From Clostridiales bacterium UBA6386 (GTDB lineage Bacteria; Bacillota; Clostridia; Oscillospirales; Oscillospiraceae), in contig DJQM01000015.1 in NCBI GenBank assembly GCA_002437585.1, forward strand, positions 1-55,047: 55,047 bases of DNA. The letters are read 5' to 3'. Below, piece after piece: positions 53,275 through 55,047 of this stretch. Within the stretch, counting starts at the first letter, position 1. Each line of letters begins with the position of its first letter. The notes under the pieces were generated by a model. It was not told the DNA's origin. It saw only the letters and a program-made list of their open reading frames with translations, and ran no database searches. The translations under genes and the position numbers were made by a program.

Positions 53275-53688
53275 TCAATCCAGCAGGCCGCATTCCTTGC
53301 GGTCATCGCCCAACGAACCCAGCGCATAGTCAATTTTCCGGACGGCATCCGCAGTAGAATTATTCTCCGTCTTGTTAAACACATTATTAAATTCCGCAAC
53401 CGCTGCCTCGATGAGCACCTTCATTTCCTCCGCGTCGAAGGTGATTCCCTTCTTTTTCAGCAGCGTCTCCGCCGTCTCCAGTGCCTTATTCAGCTTGTCC
53501 GCGCCGTGGAGCGTCTTCCACACCTGTTCCACGAACTTCACCGTCGCAACGGCAATGGAACGCTTGGTCTCGTCGTTGATGTGATTGATGTAAATCTGCT
53601 TAGCCCCATAGCCCAACACGCCGAATACTGCGGTCAGAATAGCCAGCAGAATGGTTGGGCCGTAGGTATAAATGAAAAAGTCAAACAT
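53275..53688 (-). CDS. phage holin, LLH family
   Basis: 137 residues. One N-terminal membrane helix (YTYGPTILLAILTAVFGVLG), then a long charged helical tail (KFVEQVWKTLHGADKLNKAL, AEEMKVLIEAAVAEFNNVF). This layout is the Phage_holin_LLH family. It would make membrane holes that let the endolysin reach the cell wall. AGGAGGT precedes the ATG. Last gene of the phage operon. Confidence 0.88.
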   Translation of the reverse strand: MFDFFIYTYGPTILLAILTAVFGVLGYGAKQIYINHINDETKRSIAVATVKFVEQVWKTLHGADKLNKALETAETLLKKKGITFDAEEMKVLIEAAVAEFNNVFNKTENNSTADAVRKIDYALGSLGDDRKECGLLD

Positions 53689-53699
53689 GATGTACCTCC

Positions 53700-53921
53700 T
53701 TAATGCTTCTGGATTTCTTCTAGGTCTTCAATCCGGTGGTTAATGACCTTGATCTGCTCCTCCACCACCGGCATCCGCTTCGCGAAATTGTTGTGCTCCC
53801 GAACCTCCCGGGTCAGCTCCGTGATCTTCTCGTCCATGACCGCCTGGGTCTTGCTGTTGGCAATCAGCACCCCGACGAGGGTCACGCCGCCGCCAATCAC
53901 GGCCGTGAGAATCGTCTCCAA
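53700..53921 (-). CDS. small phage membrane protein with coiled coil (holin-like)
   Basis: 73 residues from TTG 53921, 7 bases after AAGGAGG. One membrane helix at the N-terminus (TILTAVIGGGVTLVGVLIAN), then a coiled coil (DEKITELTREVREHNNFAKR, MPVVEEQIKVINHRIEDLEE). Proteins of this type stand beside endolysin in many Clostridia phages and may be a second holin or a spanin-like helper. It begins 13 bases after the endolysin stop. Confidence 0.75.
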   Translation of the reverse strand: METILTAVIGGGVTLVGVLIANSKTQAVMDEKITELTREVREHNNFAKRMPVVEEQIKVINHRIEDLEEIQKH

Positions 53922-53934
53922 ATTCCCGCCTCCT

Positions 53935-54555
53935 TCATTCGATATCCATGTGGTGTGCCCCGGGGCTGATCCGATACCAGTACCGGATTTTCCCCGCCGC
54001 CTTCCGCTGGGCAAGCCGGGCTTCTACCTTCTCGTCCGGCACGCCCCGTGTGATGATGTCCACGGCCTTCCCCTGGACGTGCCGGGAGTTTTTGACGCTC
54101 CCGGCCAGGGAATCATTGTAGCTCTGACACCGGTACCCGCTGCCGCCGCTGTGGCCGTCCGGGGGCACAATGACGATGGGCACTCCCAGATACTCCCGCA
54201 GGGCGTTGGCCTCGGCCACAATGCCTTCGTGCATCTTCTCAATGCCGCCGCCGCACTTGCCGCAAGGGCACCGGAACTCTGACGGGGCAAACCACTTGTA
54301 TTTGCTCCACCAGTCGGGCAGATCGGGAGGCTGACCGCTGCTAGGGACAATATTGTCCTTTGCAAACCTGTCCTGCCACACCGCGTCCTTCAGCCGGATT
54401 GCCGTCTGTTCCCCGGCCACGCCGTCCACACCCAAGTTCTCGGCGGTCTGAAAGTCCCGGATGGCCTGGCGGGTTTTCTGGCCGTCTAGCCCATCAATCC
54501 CGCCGGGGTCATAGCCCAGATAGGTAAGCAAACACTGCACCTGTTTGATCGTCAC
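53935..54555 (-). CDS. phage endolysin: peptidoglycan-binding domain plus M15 peptidase
   Basis: 206 residues from GTG 54555 (AAGGAGG 8 bases upstream). The N-terminal 60 residues are a PG_binding_1 repeat (VQCLLTYLGYDPGGIDGLDG, TRQAIRDFQTAENLGVDGVA). Residues about 95-206 are a M15-type zinc peptidase: APSEFRCPCGKCGG, SGYRCQSYNDSL, SRHVQGKAVDI (His and Asp ligands) and HHMDIE (third His). It cuts peptide cross-links in the wall at phage release. Confidence 0.9.
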   Translation of the reverse strand: MTIKQVQCLLTYLGYDPGGIDGLDGQKTRQAIRDFQTAENLGVDGVAGEQTAIRLKDAVWQDRFAKDNIVPSSGQPPDLPDWWSKYKWFAPSEFRCPCGKCGGGIEKMHEGIVAEANALREYLGVPIVIVPPDGHSGGSGYRCQSYNDSLAGSVKNSRHVQGKAVDIITRGVPDEKVEARLAQRKAAGKIRYWYRISPGAHHMDIE

Positions 54556-54662
54556 AGCCAATCCTCCTTCCCCAACATCAGGCCGATAAACCCGATGGAC
54601 AGCCCAACCAGCAGGGGTGGGGTCAGCACCATCAGCCACAGCACTTTAGCCAGCGTTTTCAT
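54552..54662 (-). CDS. 36-residue phage membrane protein
   Basis: It reads MKTLAKVLWLMVLTPPLLVG, then LSIGFIGLMLGKEDWL and stop. Almost wholly one hydrophobic helix with charged ends. It starts inside the end of the upstream gene and its TGA overlaps the GTG start of the endolysin, and the endolysin's AAGGAGG lies in its last codons (GKED). This tight coupling supports a real gene, perhaps a small holin or a translational regulator of lysis. Confidence 0.6.
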   Translation of the reverse strand: MKTLAKVLWLMVLTPPLLVGLSIGFIGLMLGKEDWL

Positions 54663-54819
54663 CGGTCTCACTGTACACGGTTTCCACCAGGGCGGTCAAC
54701 TCGGTGTACTCCTCATCCGTCAGCCGGTTGACGGCGAAAAACACATCAAGCTTTTTCTGCGCCGCCTCCGCGGTCTTGTAAAAATGCCGGGTAATCAGGA
54801 TTTTCATAGATTTGTACAT
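54646..54819 (-). CDS. XkdX-like small phage protein
   Basis: 57 residues from ATG 54819 (GGAGG 9 bases upstream). It reads MYKSMKILITRHFYKTAEAA, then a helix-loop with QKKLDVFFAVNRLTDEEYTE. The pattern (helix, then RLTxEEYxEL) and place between tail and lysis genes fit XkdX-type proteins. An alternative start at 54864 also has a good GGAGG site and would add a hydrophobic 15-residue head. Overlaps the 36-residue gene by 17 bases. Confidence 0.6.
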   Translation of the reverse strand: MYKSMKILITRHFYKTAEAAQKKLDVFFAVNRLTDEEYTELTALVETVYSETDENAG

Positions 54820-54868
54820 GTTCTTTTTCCTCCAAAAAATGAAATTTATGGATATCGCAATCATGCGT

Positions 54869-55047
54869 TTATCCTCCGATTTCTTCGGTGTCGGACTGGT
54901 AAATATCCTCCACCATGGCCGCCATAGCGTCCAGCAGCTCGGCGTTCTGGGCACTCAGGCTCTCCAGCTGCTCCTGCTCGTAGGCTCTTTGCGCCGCATC
55001 CAGCTCCCGCCAGGGCTTCCAGGGACAGACCATTTCGCCGGAAAAAG
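54869..55047 (-). CDS. phage tail-region protein, 3' part only
   Basis: The open frame enters from the right edge and ends at the TAA at 54869. Visible end: FSGEMVCPWKPWRELDAAQR, then AYEQEQLESLSAQNAELLDA and MAAMVEDIYQSDTEEIGG. The helical, Glu/Gln-rich end with many small residues is common at the C-terminus of proteins encoded just before XkdX in Clostridia phages. The start is outside the window. Confidence 0.65.
   Translation of the reverse strand, partial: FSGEMVCPWKPWRELDAAQRAYEQEQLESLSAQNAELLDAMAAMVEDIYQSDTEEIGG

Overview
The window looks like a chromosome segment of an anaerobic gut Firmicute of the class Clostridia, most likely the Oscillospiraceae/Ruminococcaceae group. The reasons are GC-rich coding DNA with strong AGGAGG ribosome sites, near-consensus TTGACA-17-TATAAT promoters, a glgC-glgD pair typical of Firmicutes, the compact dapA-dapB-dapF set, a Firmicute-type livJHMGF transporter, and Gram-positive lysis genes at the right edge. 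The assignment is inferred from gene content only.

Layout. 1-2640: tRNA-Gly(CCC), magnesium transporter mgtE with an unusual leader (small ORF inside a long RNA hairpin, plus an inserted 160-bp repeat), and a GNAT acetyltransferase on a back-to-back promoter. 2727-6488: glycogen synthesis, glgC-glgD-glgA. 6795-12506: a ParB-like/BMP binding-protein fusion, a phosphoesterase and a DUF2461 protein, then lysine/cell-wall genes dapA, dapB and dapF. 12702-18363 (minus): a MacB-type efflux operon with two different adaptor proteins. 18564-24084 (minus): glmS, a Nudix hydrolase, a CmpB-like membrane protein and a c-di-GMP phosphodiesterase response regulator. 24573-29651: branched-chain amino-acid ABC transporter livJHMGF. 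30085-36304: accessory stretch with a membrane-anchored XRE regulator, several secreted unknown proteins, a GH25 lysozyme-like protein, a ribbon-helix-helix regulator with its divergent partner, and nested repeats. 36434-39444 (minus): a broken REP-associated transposase, then an EF-G/TetM-like GTPase fused to a Rae1/YacP-type nuclease. 39648-45407: LysR remnant, AEC transporter, AraC and ArsR regulators, and a very His-rich Zn/Cd-type P-ATPase. 45502-49894 (minus): lipid kinase, rRNA methyltransferase, queH, mtaB. 50084-52705: HPr-like protein, lspA, RluD-type pseudouridine synthase, HAD phosphatase. 52763-53033: tRNA-Gly, tRNA-Arg, tRNA-His. 53275-55047 (minus): the lysis end of a prophage beside tRNA-His.

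The most interesting observations are: (1) the fusion of a ribosome-protection GTPase with an A-site mRNA nuclease domain; (2) a family of four 160-161-bp palindromic elements, one inserted exactly inside another with a 4-bp target duplication, all carrying a ribosome site plus start codon in the hairpin core; (3) the structured leader ORF of mgtE; (4) a cytoplasmic ParB-like/BMP fusion; (5) a RAYT transposase remnant whose coding sequence contains the same palindrome found as dispersed repeats. All functional calls come from reading motifs by eye; no database search was done.
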